Shown here piece by piece: positions 1 to 7,646 of a stretch of DNA of 64,000 nt. Where the stretch lies: NCBI RefSeq assembly GCF_900109545.1, contig NZ_FOAP01000020.1:1-64000 (forward strand), in the 5' to 3' direction. Source of the DNA: Stigmatella aurantiaca. Lineage in GTDB: Bacteria; Myxococcota; Myxococcia; Myxococcales; Myxococcaceae. The notes under the pieces were generated by a model that searched no databases, was not told the origin of the DNA, and saw nothing but the letters and a program-made list of their open reading frames with translations. Each line of letters opens with the position of its first letter. The first letter of the stretch is position 1. A program made the position numbers and the translations under genes.

Positions 1-1082
1 TCTCCGCCGTGGGTGGCCACCCAGGTGCCCCCCTGCAGGGAGCCCCAGCCGGTGCCGCCCTTGCCCACGGGGCCCCCAGCGCCGGGAGCGCCCGGGGTGC
101 CCTCGCCCCCGCTCGCCGCCTCGCACGAGATGAGCCTGCCGGTGCCGGAAGGCTGACCGCCTGGACCGCCGGTGCCACCATCGCCTCCAAAGGGAGGATT
201 GGGCGCCCCGGGGTCTCCATTGAACCCGGCGGTGCCCCCCAGCGTGCCGACCTTGCCCGCCCCGCCGCTGTACCCACCCCCCACACAATTGCTCTCGCCT
301 GCAATGCCAGGGACGGTGCCCGGGGTGGCGCCCTCCGCGTTCCCGCCGGCGGTGCCCACACCACCATCGAACCCCTGCGCACCCGTGGCGCCAGCCTGGC
401 CCAGCGCGCCACGGCCCGCCCAGAGGGTGTCGTTGCGCAGCCGCACCGCCTGCGAGTCGAGGACATGCAGGGCGATGGAGGGCGTGCCCGGTGTGGTGGG
501 CTCCGAGGAGGCGACGACCAGCCGGTCCAGGACGACGCCCGCGTCCTCCGGCAGGTTGCGCACCGTCAGGCCGACCGCGCCGCCCTGGATCCGGGTGATG
601 TTGGTGGCGTTGCGCAGCCAGTTTCCCGCGCCGTTGTAGCCGCCATGCAGCGAGACGGGCACATCGAGCACCAGGCCGGTCTCGGGGTAGGTGCCCTGGG
701 CCAGGTACAAGAAGGACGGCCGGTTCGGGCCCGTGTTGTCCCGCAGGCGCTGGAGCGCCTCGCTCAGGGTCTTCAAGGGCGCTTCCTTCGTGCCGGCAGC
801 CCCCTCGGTGCCGCTGGCCGGATCCACGAAGAGGCCGGCGGCGGCCAGGCCGTCGACGCCATCGCAGTTGGAGTCCTCGAACGTGTCGTCCGGCTCATCC
901 GTGTCGCGGGTGGGCGTGCAGTCATAGCCCGCGTCGGGCCGCCCGGCATCGGTGTCGCCCGGAAAGCACCGCCCCTCGCCTTCACACGCTTGCTGGGCCT
1001 TGTCGAAGTCGAAGCAGCCCACGGTCGTCAGGACCGCGCCCATGGCCGTCCAGCCCAGGCGCAGCTTCCAAGTCTTCAGCAT
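1..1082 (-). CDS. Gly-rich DUF1565-like lipoprotein, C-terminus cut by window edge
   Basis: The reading frame starts at an ATG at 1082 and stays open to base 1, so the C-terminus lies outside the window. The N-terminus has a short hydrophobic stretch ending in a lipobox-like VGC (residues 21-23), suggesting an exported lipoprotein. An Asp-rich linker with paired Cys follows. Around residues 90-210 a segment starting SGTEGAAGTKEAPLKTLSEA, followed by a YLAQGTY motif, resembles the beta-helix entry of DUF1565 proteins. The remainder is a Gly/Ala/Pro repeat (GGTGGPGG-type) like PGRS or collagen-like tracts. Such proteins are numerous in myxobacterial genomes; function is unknown. The next gene upstream ends 8 bases before this start, so the two are probably cotranscribed. 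Confidence 0.75.
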   Translation of the reverse strand, partial: MLKTWKLRLGWTAMGAVLTTVGCFDFDKAQQACEGEGRCFPGDTDAGRPDAGYDCTPTRDTDEPDDTFEDSNCDGVDGLAAAGLFVDPASGTEGAAGTKEAPLKTLSEALQRLRDNTGPNRPSFLYLAQGTYPETGLVLDVPVSLHGGYNGAGNWLRNATNITRIQGGAVGLTVRNLPEDAGVVLDRLVVASSEPTTPGTPSIALHVLDSQAVRLRNDTLWAGRGALGQAGATGAQGFDGGVGTAGGNAEGATPGTVPGIAGESNCVGGGYSGGAGKVGTLGGTAGFNGDPGAPNPPFGGDGGTGGPGGQPSGTGRLISCEAASGGEGTPGAPGAGGPVGKGGTGWGSLQGGTWVATHGG

Positions 1083-1090
1083 AAATGTCC

Positions 1091-2074
1091 TCAAGGCAGC
1101 GTTCCGGCCACGCCGACCATGCCACCACCCGGGCCCACGGTAACGGTGGGCTTCACGTCGCTCTTCCCTGGCGGCAACAAATACAACACGGTGCTCGTCG
1201 CGACCCCCGCCACGCCCAGCCCCAAACCAATCTGGCCCAGCAGCTGGTGGCGCTTGCCATCCTTGGCCACCTGGTCCGCGTTGAACAGCGGGTTGTCCAC
1301 CGTGCTGTTCTTCAGCGCATCATGCTTCTTCTGCGCCTGCAGCAAGAAGTACGTGCCCGCCCCCGCGGTCACCGCGCCGCCCGCCGCCGGCATCCAGATC
1401 CACCAGGGCCGAGAGGCCTTCACACCCTTCGAGGGCGCACCCGGCGTCACCTCGGGCCTCACCGCGGGCAGGGGCTCGGGAGGCTTCACGGCCAGGGGAA
1501 CGCCGGGCTTCACTTCGGGCTCGAGCGTGGGCGCGGGCGTCTGCTCCATCGGCGCGGAGGGCTTCGGCTCGGGGGGCGGCACGGGCACGGAGCCCGGGCG
1601 CAGGCTGGCGGTGACCTTGGGCGACACCACCTCCAGGGACTGGGTGAGCGCATCGAGCATGCCATCCTCGCGCACCCCGGGAATGAGGTGCTCGGCGAGG
1701 AGCGCGCCATCCTTCGAGTTGTAGAGCTTGGCGCCCACGCGGTACCCGTCCGAGCGCTGAACCAGCTCCGCCACCAGCACGGCCTCGGTCTTGCCGGCCT
1801 GGCCCAGGGAGGTGAGGCACCGCAGCTCGGTGCGCTTGCACCGCAGCAGGGCGCGGCGCCGGGCCGCGGGCATCCGGCGCAGGATGTCCTTCATCCGCTT
1901 GACGGTGAAGCCCTTGGCGCGGGCCTGCTCGGTCACGTGCTCTTGAGCGAACTCCACGATGTGGGTCGGCACACCGACGGTGTCGGAGGGCGCGACCAGC
2001 ACGGTGATGGGCTCTTGAGGCGCCTGGGGCGCTTGGGCGAGCAGGAACAGGGTAGAAAGCAAAGGCATCAGCAC
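1091..2074 (-). CDS. Exported or membrane-anchored hypothetical protein with Pro-rich linker
   Basis: A 327-residue protein of unknown function. The GTG start at 2074 is favoured because an AGGAGAAAG ribosome site sits 8 bases upstream; the ATG at 2068 is an alternative. An N-terminal hydrophobic segment (residues 1-14) looks like a signal peptide. Residues 20-150 form a folded domain that may be of the bacterial FlgO/TolB-like stress-lipoprotein kind (weak resemblance). Then comes a Pro/Glu-rich linker (about 165-225) and two hydrophobic segments (about 232-250 and 285-305) near the C-terminus. It lies 195 bases downstream of the CpaF-like gene on the same strand and just upstream of the Gly-rich lipoprotein gene. 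Confidence 0.7.
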   Translation of the reverse strand: MLMPLLSTLFLLAQAPQAPQEPITVLVAPSDTVGVPTHIVEFAQEHVTEQARAKGFTVKRMKDILRRMPAARRRALLRCKRTELRCLTSLGQAGKTEAVLVAELVQRSDGYRVGAKLYNSKDGALLAEHLIPGVREDGMLDALTQSLEVVSPKVTASLRPGSVPVPPPEPKPSAPMEQTPAPTLEPEVKPGVPLAVKPPEPLPAVRPEVTPGAPSKGVKASRPWWIWMPAAGGAVTAGAGTYFLLQAQKKHDALKNSTVDNPLFNADQVAKDGKRHQLLGQIGLGLGVAGVATSTVLYLLPPGKSDVKPTVTVGPGGGMVGVAGTLP

Positions 2075-2269
2075 GGGGCGACTTTCTCCTCATGCCGCCC
2101 CATGAGCAAGGCCGCCTCACGGTCCTCTGGCGATCATTTCACCTCGTACGGCTTTGGAGCGCCCCTTCCGTCAGGTCTCCCGGCACCCACCGGTCCATCT
2201 GGGTGGTGGGACAACTGCCCACGTACCGCCCGGAAGAACGTCCGGAACAGGAAAGCCGGGGGCCTCGCT

Positions 2270-4015
2270 TCAGCGGCGGGGCCGCTCGGGGACCGCGCGG
2301 ATCTGCGTCTTCTCGCCGGGGGCCTGGCCCTCGGCGGGCGCGTCCTCCTCGTCCTCGGCGGCGGGGCGTCCCGGCGCGGGCCGCCGGGGCGGGGCGGCGG
2401 AGGGGCGCATCGTGGGCACGGAGCCCGAGGCCTGCTTGGGCGCCGTGCCCAGCGCGGGCCTGCGGGAGGGCGGCAGGGTGGCCTCGGCGAGCAAGTCCTC
2501 GGAGACCTCCACCTTGGGCTCGTCCTGGGGCGGCATCCCCGCGTGGGTGACGAGGTCGGCGGGGGCGCTCAGGTCATCCTCCTCCTGAACGAAGGGGTTG
2601 CGGGTGGGCGGCGGCGTCTTGTCCTCGTCCGAGAGGGGCGGGGGCGGCGGGGGACGGACGGCGGAACGGGCCTGGACGGGAGGCGGCGGGGGGCGCACGG
2701 CGGGCGGCAGAGGCCGGGCGGCGGGCACCTGCACCTGCACGGGGGCGGCCTTGCCGTCCTGGGCGCCCCGGGCGTCCTCCTGGAGCTTGCGCTCGAAGTC
2801 GGCCCACTGCTTCTTGTACTCGGCCGGGTCGGGGTGGCCGCGCTCGCGGTGCTTGAGCGAGGGGGCCCAGCGCACCTCGTAGGAGGAGCCCACCTGGAAG
2901 CTGGGCGGCGGCGGCAGGCCATAGGTGGCGGGGTCGAAGAAGGCCTCGTCCAGGTCGCTGAAGCCGTAGGCGCGGGCCTTCGAGACGAAGGTGGGGATGA
3001 TGCCGGTGGGGGCGTGGTAGCCCAGCACGTGGCCGTCCGCGTCCTTGGTGACGGGGGTGAAGACGAAGATGTCCTGGGTGCGGTAGTCGCCCTTCTCGTT
3101 GAGGGGCAGCACCTCGGAGAGGGCAATCGTCTTGCGGCTGCCGTCGTGGAGGCGCTCGCAGCAGATGATGAAGTTGATGGCGCTGGCCACCTGGGCGCGC
3201 ACGGCCACCATGGGCAGCTCCACGGCGGACATGAGGCACAGCGACTCGATGCGCCGCAGCGTGTCGGTGGGGGTGTTAGCGTGGCAGGTGGCCAGCGAGC
3301 CGCCGTGGCCGGTGTTCATCGCCTGCATGAGGTGGAAGGCCTCGCCGCCGCGCACCTCGCCCACCACGATGCGGTCGGGGCGAAGCCGCAGCGCCGAGTG
3401 CAGCAAGTCGCCCATGTCCACGCCGCCCTTGCCGAACTTGTCCGGGGGGCGGCTCTCGAAGGAGACCAGGTGGGACTGGTTGAGCTGGAGCTCCGCCGAG
3501 TCCTCGATGGTGAGGATGCGCTCGTCGTCCGGGATGAGGCCCGAGACGATGTTGAGCAGCGTCGTCTTGCCCGAGCCGGTGCCGCCGGACACCAGCATGT
3601 TGAGCTTGGTGTGGATGCCCGCGTCGATGAGCCGCGCCATCTGCTGCGTCAGCGACTGGTACTTGATGAGCGCATCGATGTTCAGCTTCTCGCGGAAGAA
3701 CTTGCGGATGGAGATGGTGGTGCCGCGCCGGGCGATGGGCGGGATGACGACGTGGATGCGGCTGCCGTCGGGCAGGCGCGCATCCAGCCGGGGGCGCTCG
3801 TCGTTGAGGAGCCGGCCGACGAACTGGGCCATGTTGCGCGCCGCGCCGATGAGCCCCTCCTCGGAGAAGGTGGCGTCGGTCTTGGAGAGCTTGCCCTTGC
3901 GTTCGATCCAGACGTCCGCCGGACCGTTGATCATGATCTCCGAGACGGACGGATCATCCAGGTACGGGAGGACCGGCTTGAGAAAGGCGCGGAGGGACTC
4001 GTTGTACATGGACAT
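2270..4015 (-). CDS. CpaF/TadA-type secretion ATPase with Pro-rich tail
   Basis: A 581-residue type II/IV secretion-family ATPase, the class that powers Flp/Tad pilus assembly. The start is the ATG at 4015 beginning MSMYNESLRAFLKP. The N-terminal domain holds the family stretch around SVSEIMINGPADVWIE. The Walker A loop is GGTGSGKTT with Lys150, and the Walker B region is DRIVVGEVRGGEA with Glu220, followed by GHGGSLATCHANTP. After about residue 400 the protein leaves the family core and ends in a tail of some 150 residues rich in Pro, Arg and acidic residues with runs of five or six prolines. No prepilin, TadB/C or secretin genes lie nearby, so it is an orphan ATPase here. Confidence 0.9.
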   Translation of the reverse strand: MSMYNESLRAFLKPVLPYLDDPSVSEIMINGPADVWIERKGKLSKTDATFSEEGLIGAARNMAQFVGRLLNDERPRLDARLPDGSRIHVVIPPIARRGTTISIRKFFREKLNIDALIKYQSLTQQMARLIDAGIHTKLNMLVSGGTGSGKTTLLNIVSGLIPDDERILTIEDSAELQLNQSHLVSFESRPPDKFGKGGVDMGDLLHSALRLRPDRIVVGEVRGGEAFHLMQAMNTGHGGSLATCHANTPTDTLRRIESLCLMSAVELPMVAVRAQVASAINFIICCERLHDGSRKTIALSEVLPLNEKGDYRTQDIFVFTPVTKDADGHVLGYHAPTGIIPTFVSKARAYGFSDLDEAFFDPATYGLPPPPSFQVGSSYEVRWAPSLKHRERGHPDPAEYKKQWADFERKLQEDARGAQDGKAAPVQVQVPAARPLPPAVRPPPPPVQARSAVRPPPPPPLSDEDKTPPPTRNPFVQEEDDLSAPADLVTHAGMPPQDEPKVEVSEDLLAEATLPPSRRPALGTAPKQASGSVPTMRPSAAPPRRPAPGRPAAEDEEDAPAEGQAPGEKTQIRAVPERPRR

Positions 4016-4153
4016 GGCACCCCCGAGGCTAGCGCGAGCCGTGCCATGAACCCAAGACTTCGCCGGAGGCTCCCTGGCGGCAGGGCAGGCAGCCATTTTC
4101 CCGCCCAACCCGGCACGTGGGTATGATGGAATCGAACCCAGGAGGGAGGATTC

Positions 4154-4828
4154 ATGTGGGAGCGGCTGCCGACAGGTTGGAAGAAGGTCCTCGCGGGGGC
4201 GCTGGAGATGCCCTCCGCGGAGGCGCTGGAGCGCTTCGTGGACGCGGAGCGGAAGAAGGCCACCGTCTATCCGCCGGAGGACGAGATGTTCTCGGCGTTC
4301 CAGCTGACGCCGCCGGACGGGGTCCGGGTGCTGGTGCTGGGGCAGGACCCCTACCATGGGCCGGGGCAGGCGCACGGCCTGGCCTTCTCGGTGCGCCCCG
4401 GGGTGCGGCTGCCGCCCTCCCTGCTCAACATCTTCAAGGAGCTGCGCAGCGACCTGGGGCTGCCCCCGGGCATGGACGGCTCGCTGGTGCCCTGGGCGAA
4501 GCAGGGGGTGCTGCTCCTGAACGCGGTGCTGACGGTGCGGGCGGGCACCCCCAACAGCCACGCGGGGCACGGGTGGGAGGCGTTCACGGACGCGGTCATC
4601 CAGGCGGTGAGCGCCGGGCCGCAGCCGGTGGTGTTCCTCCTGTGGGGCAGCTACGCGCGCAAGAAGAAGAAGCTCATCGACACCGGGCGGCACGCCATCC
4701 TCGAGTCGGCGCACCCCTCGCCGCTGTCGGCCTCCCAAGGCTTCTTCGGCAGCCGCCCGTTCAGCCGCATCAACCAGACGCTGAAGGAGTGGGGGCGGGA
4801 GCCCATCGACTGGCGCTTGCCGGCGTAG
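4154..4828 (+). CDS. ung: Uracil-DNA glycosylase, family 1
   Basis: This base-excision repair enzyme removes uracil from DNA in the cytoplasm. The 224-residue product has the usual length for family-1 UDG. Both signature motifs are intact: the water-activating loop GQDPYHGPGQAHGLAFS with catalytic Asp65, and the DNA-intercalation loop HPSPLSASQGFFG near residue 187. The uracil-recognition stretch LLLNAVLTVRAG is present around residues 118-129. A strong AGGAGGGAGG ribosome site lies 5-14 bases before the ATG. It is divergent from the CpaF-like gene and followed after 34 bases by the DUF3592 gene. I see nothing abnormal in it. Confidence 0.97.
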   Translation: MWERLPTGWKKVLAGALEMPSAEALERFVDAERKKATVYPPEDEMFSAFQLTPPDGVRVLVLGQDPYHGPGQAHGLAFSVRPGVRLPPSLLNIFKELRSDLGLPPGMDGSLVPWAKQGVLLLNAVLTVRAGTPNSHAGHGWEAFTDAVIQAVSAGPQPVVFLLWGSYARKKKKLIDTGRHAILESAHPSPLSASQGFFGSRPFSRINQTLKEWGREPIDWRLPA

Positions 4829-4862
4829 GCCCCGGGGGCCCCGCATCTGCTAGCCTGGGGCG

Positions 4863-5363
4863 GTGCGGCTGCTCTGGGGCTTCCTTCATGTGCTGTGTGC
4901 GGTGATCGCCGCCGTGGGCGTGGTGTTCCTGGGGGCGGGGCTGAAGCAGCTCTGGCGGGCCTCGCGCACGCAGCGCTGGCCCACCGCGCCGGGCAAGGTC
5001 ATCTCCACGGACGAGCTGATGCACCTGCGCAAGGTGCCGGAAGGGGAGGGCGGTGGCAGCCGCCTCCTCTATGAGGCCCAGGTTCACTACGAGTACACGG
5101 TGGGCCGGGTGCTCATCGGCTCCACCCGCGTGCGCGTCACCCCCTCCGAGACGAGCAGCGAGGCGCGCTCCCAGGCCACCCTGGCGCGCTACCCCCCGGG
5201 CCAGGAGCTCCGGGTCTTCTACAACCCGGAGGACCCGACCGAATCGGTGCTCGAACCGGGCGCACACCCCCTGGACTTCGTGCGCGCCGGGGTCGGCGGG
5301 ACCCTGGTGCTCGTGGCCGGGGCCGCCCCGCTCATCGCCCGGTGGTTCGCCGCGCGGCTCTGA
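4863..5363 (+). CDS. DUF3592 membrane protein
   Basis: A 166-residue protein with a GTG start. It has an N-terminal membrane helix (about residues 4-27), a soluble domain with the DUF3592 pattern, and a second hydrophobic helix at about 140-160. The pattern consists of WPTAPGKVIS, then VHYEYTV, then YPPGQELRVFYNPEDPTES. The domain is found in many bacterial membrane proteins but its role is not established. It follows ung after 34 bases on the same strand and is followed at once by a perfect 9-bp stem hairpin. Confidence 0.85.
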   Translation: MRLLWGFLHVLCAVIAAVGVVFLGAGLKQLWRASRTQRWPTAPGKVISTDELMHLRKVPEGEGGGSRLLYEAQVHYEYTVGRVLIGSTRVRVTPSETSSEARSQATLARYPPGQELRVFYNPEDPTESVLEPGAHPLDFVRAGVGGTLVLVAGAAPLIARWFAARL

Positions 5364-5364
5364 G

Positions 5365-5385
5365 GCTTCTCAGAAACTGAGAAGC
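5365..5385 (+). terminator. Hairpin directly after the DUF3592 gene
   Basis: GCTTCTCAG at 5365-5373 pairs perfectly with CTGAGAAGC at 5377-5385 around an AAA loop, starting two bases after the TGA stop at 5361-5363. No T-run follows, so it could act as a 3' stabiliser or a weak terminator and not a classical intrinsic terminator. Confidence 0.5.
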
Positions 5386-5482
5386 AGCGGGGCTGATCGC
5401 GGAATCTTGTACCATTACGCAACCTGGCGCCGCCCCCCGGCGATAACCGGATCAAGACTCTCTTTCGAATGAGGTTGCTGTC

Positions 5483-6421
5483 ATGTCCGTTCGTTCCACG
5501 AACTCCTCTGGCCCTGGTCTGGCGAACCGCTCCGCTCCGCAGGACAAGCCGGCCGCGACGCCCGCGAAGCCCGCCACCCCCAACGTCGTGGACCGGGCGC
5601 TCGCGCGCCTGCCCAAGGACGTGGACAGCCACTTCGAGCGCAGCGGGGAGAGCACGCGGACGTTCAGCAAGACGGGCGGCACCGAGCGCGACATGTTCAC
5701 CCCGAAGCTGGGGGACAAGGGCGCGGCGGGCCTGCTGGGCACGGCGCTGCGCAACCTGCCCGCCATCACCAAGGAAGGCTCCTTCGCGAAGAGCGCCTCG
5801 GTGTTCAGCGCCGAGGGCAGCGTGTCGGACCCGAGCGGCCGTGCGTCGGCCTCGGGCCGCGTGGCGGTGCTCGAGGCGGACGTGAGCGGCAGCGGCTCGG
5901 TGGGCCTCGAGGGCGGGGCCCTGAAGGCGCGCGGCGAGGTGAAGGCCGAGGCGACGCTGGTGGAGGCCGAGGGCCGCGCGCAGGCGGACCTGGGCATCCT
6001 GAAGGCGGAGGCCGAGGGCCGGGGCTACATCGGCGTGCAGGCCAAGGCCAACGGCGAGCTGACGATTGATCCGCTCAACGGCGTGTACAAGGCGCAGGTG
6101 GGCGGCGAGGCCTTCGCGGGCGCCAAGGTCGGCGGCCGGGCGGCGGTGTCGCTGGGCGAGTTCGGCGGCGCGGGCGTGAAGGCGGAGGCCTGGGCCGGTG
6201 TGGGTGTGTCGGGCCGTGCGGAGGTCAGCCTGGAGAAGGGCCGCTTCAAGGCGCGCTTCGAGCTGGGCGCGGCGCTGGGCGTCGGCTTCAAGATTGGCTT
6301 CGACGTGGACATCAACTTCGGCAAGATTGCCGACGCGGTCAAGAACGTCATCAGCAAGCCGGTCGAAGTCATCAAGGACATCGGCAAGTCGGTCGGCAAC
6401 TTCTTCAAGAAGCTCTTCTAG
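5483..6421 (+). CDS. Repeat-rich protein of alternating Ala/Gly strands
   Basis: A 312-residue protein that I cannot assign to a function. After a disordered Pro/Ala-rich start of about 45 residues, residues 100-275 are a run of short strands with the pattern xAxGxxxAx, such as GSGSVGLEGGALKARGEVKA and AEAEGRGYIGVQAKANGELT. Aromatic residues become commoner towards the C-terminus. The last 40 residues are amphipathic and basic, ending VGNFFKKLF. The composition resembles the scaffold segment that precedes toxin domains in some large secreted polymorphic toxins, but no toxin domain, signal peptide or immunity gene is visible. That comparison is inference only. The downstream TPR gene starts 30 bases later. 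Confidence 0.75.
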   Translation: MSVRSTNSSGPGLANRSAPQDKPAATPAKPATPNVVDRALARLPKDVDSHFERSGESTRTFSKTGGTERDMFTPKLGDKGAAGLLGTALRNLPAITKEGSFAKSASVFSAEGSVSDPSGRASASGRVAVLEADVSGSGSVGLEGGALKARGEVKAEATLVEAEGRAQADLGILKAEAEGRGYIGVQAKANGELTIDPLNGVYKAQVGGEAFAGAKVGGRAAVSLGEFGGAGVKAEAWAGVGVSGRAEVSLEKGRFKARFELGAALGVGFKIGFDVDINFGKIADAVKNVISKPVEVIKDIGKSVGNFFKKLF

Positions 6422-6451
6422 GCCGCGAAGAGCTTCTCTAAGCGGGTACGG

Positions 6452-7639
6452 ATGAGCACGCCGCGTTTCGAGGCACTTCTCAAGTCGGGTGATGTGCAGC
6501 AAGCGCGGGAGGAGGCCGAGCTGGCCTTCCGCCGCAACCCCGCCGACCGGCGGGCGCTGATTGCGTTGGCGAAGCTGGCCTCGCTGGACGGAGATGCGGC
6601 CAAGGCGGAGTCCTACCTGCAGAAGGCCGCGGGGGGCACGCCCGCGGACGAGGTGGACATCGGGCTGGTGCGCGCCTCGCTGCTCATGCAGCGGGGTGAG
6701 GCGGGCCCGGCGCAGGCGCTCTACAGCAAGCTGACGCAGTCCCAGCCGCCCCGCGCGGAGGCCTTCTACGGCCTGGGCTTCCTGCTGGCCGAGGCGAATG
6801 ACAACACCGCGGCGTGCGCGGCCTTGGAGCGCGCCGTCCAGCTGGAGCCAGAAGGCGCGGTGTACCACTTCCAGCTCGCGCGGGTGCTCTTCGCGCTGGC
6901 GCGGCTGAAGGACGCGTTCCACCACCTGGAGCAGTCGCTGCGGCTCAACCCGGGGCACGTGCCCACCTACCTCGTCTTCGCCATCGCCCTGCAGGCGGGC
7001 GGCGAGCTGGAGGCCGCGGAGGACATGCTGCGCCAGGGGCTGAAGGTGGCCGCGGACGAGCCCCACCTCTTGAAGGCCCTGAGCAACGTGCTGGCCGCCA
7101 AGGGGGACTTCCCCGGGGCGGTGGAGGCCGCCGAGGCGCTCGTGCGCGTGCAGCCGGACCACCCCTCGGCCCTGGGCAACCTGGCGCGCTTCCGGATGGC
7201 GCAGCGCAACTACGCCGACGCGCTCTCGCTGTGCCGCAAGCTCTCCGAGCGCGGCCAGGCCACCTCGCTGAGCCGCTCGGTGGAGGCGATGATCTACGAG
7301 ACCCAGGAGCCGCCCGACCTGAAGGCGGCGGTGGCGGCATGGCGCTCGGCCATGAAGCTGGATCCGCAGGACTGGGGCGCGGCCAACAACCTGGGGCTGC
7401 TGCTGCTCACGCGGCTGGAAGGCCCGGACGTGAAGAAGCAGGCGAAGGAGGCGCTGGAGGAGGCCCTCCGCCGCGCCCCGGAGCAGCCCGAGCCCCAGCT
7501 CAACCTGGCGCTGGTGTGCGCGCAGCTGGAGGACACGGCCCGGGCGAAGGAGCTGACGCAGGGGCTGCTCGCGCGCGGCGCGGCGCTCGCCCCGGAGCTG
7601 AAGGAGCAGGCCGAGCGGCTCATGAAGCAGCTCGGCTGA
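6452..7639 (+). CDS. Tetratricopeptide-repeat protein
   Basis: A 395-residue protein made almost entirely of TPR helices. Repeat-like units include residues around 8-40 (ARLEEAEL-type A helices), FYGLGFLLAEANDNTAACAA, VYHFQLARVLFALARLKDAF, and NNLGLLLLTRLEGPDVKKQA. There is no signal peptide or transmembrane segment, so it is probably a cytoplasmic scaffold. The binding partner is unknown. It follows the repeat-rich gene after 30 bases and may be cotranscribed with it. It is convergent with the next gene, with only 7 bases between stops. Confidence 0.88.
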   Translation: MSTPRFEALLKSGDVQQAREEAELAFRRNPADRRALIALAKLASLDGDAAKAESYLQKAAGGTPADEVDIGLVRASLLMQRGEAGPAQALYSKLTQSQPPRAEAFYGLGFLLAEANDNTAACAALERAVQLEPEGAVYHFQLARVLFALARLKDAFHHLEQSLRLNPGHVPTYLVFAIALQAGGELEAAEDMLRQGLKVAADEPHLLKALSNVLAAKGDFPGAVEAAEALVRVQPDHPSALGNLARFRMAQRNYADALSLCRKLSERGQATSLSRSVEAMIYETQEPPDLKAAVAAWRSAMKLDPQDWGAANNLGLLLLTRLEGPDVKKQAKEALEEALRRAPEQPEPQLNLALVCAQLEDTARAKELTQGLLARGAALAPELKEQAERLMKQLG

Positions 7640-7646
7640 GCCCCTC

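Noticed and set aside
1085-4126. Large open frame (over 1000 codons) on the plus strand
   Set aside because: It runs antisense to the CpaF-like and upstream gene, is composed of Gly/Arg/His-rich shadow protein, and has no family motif.
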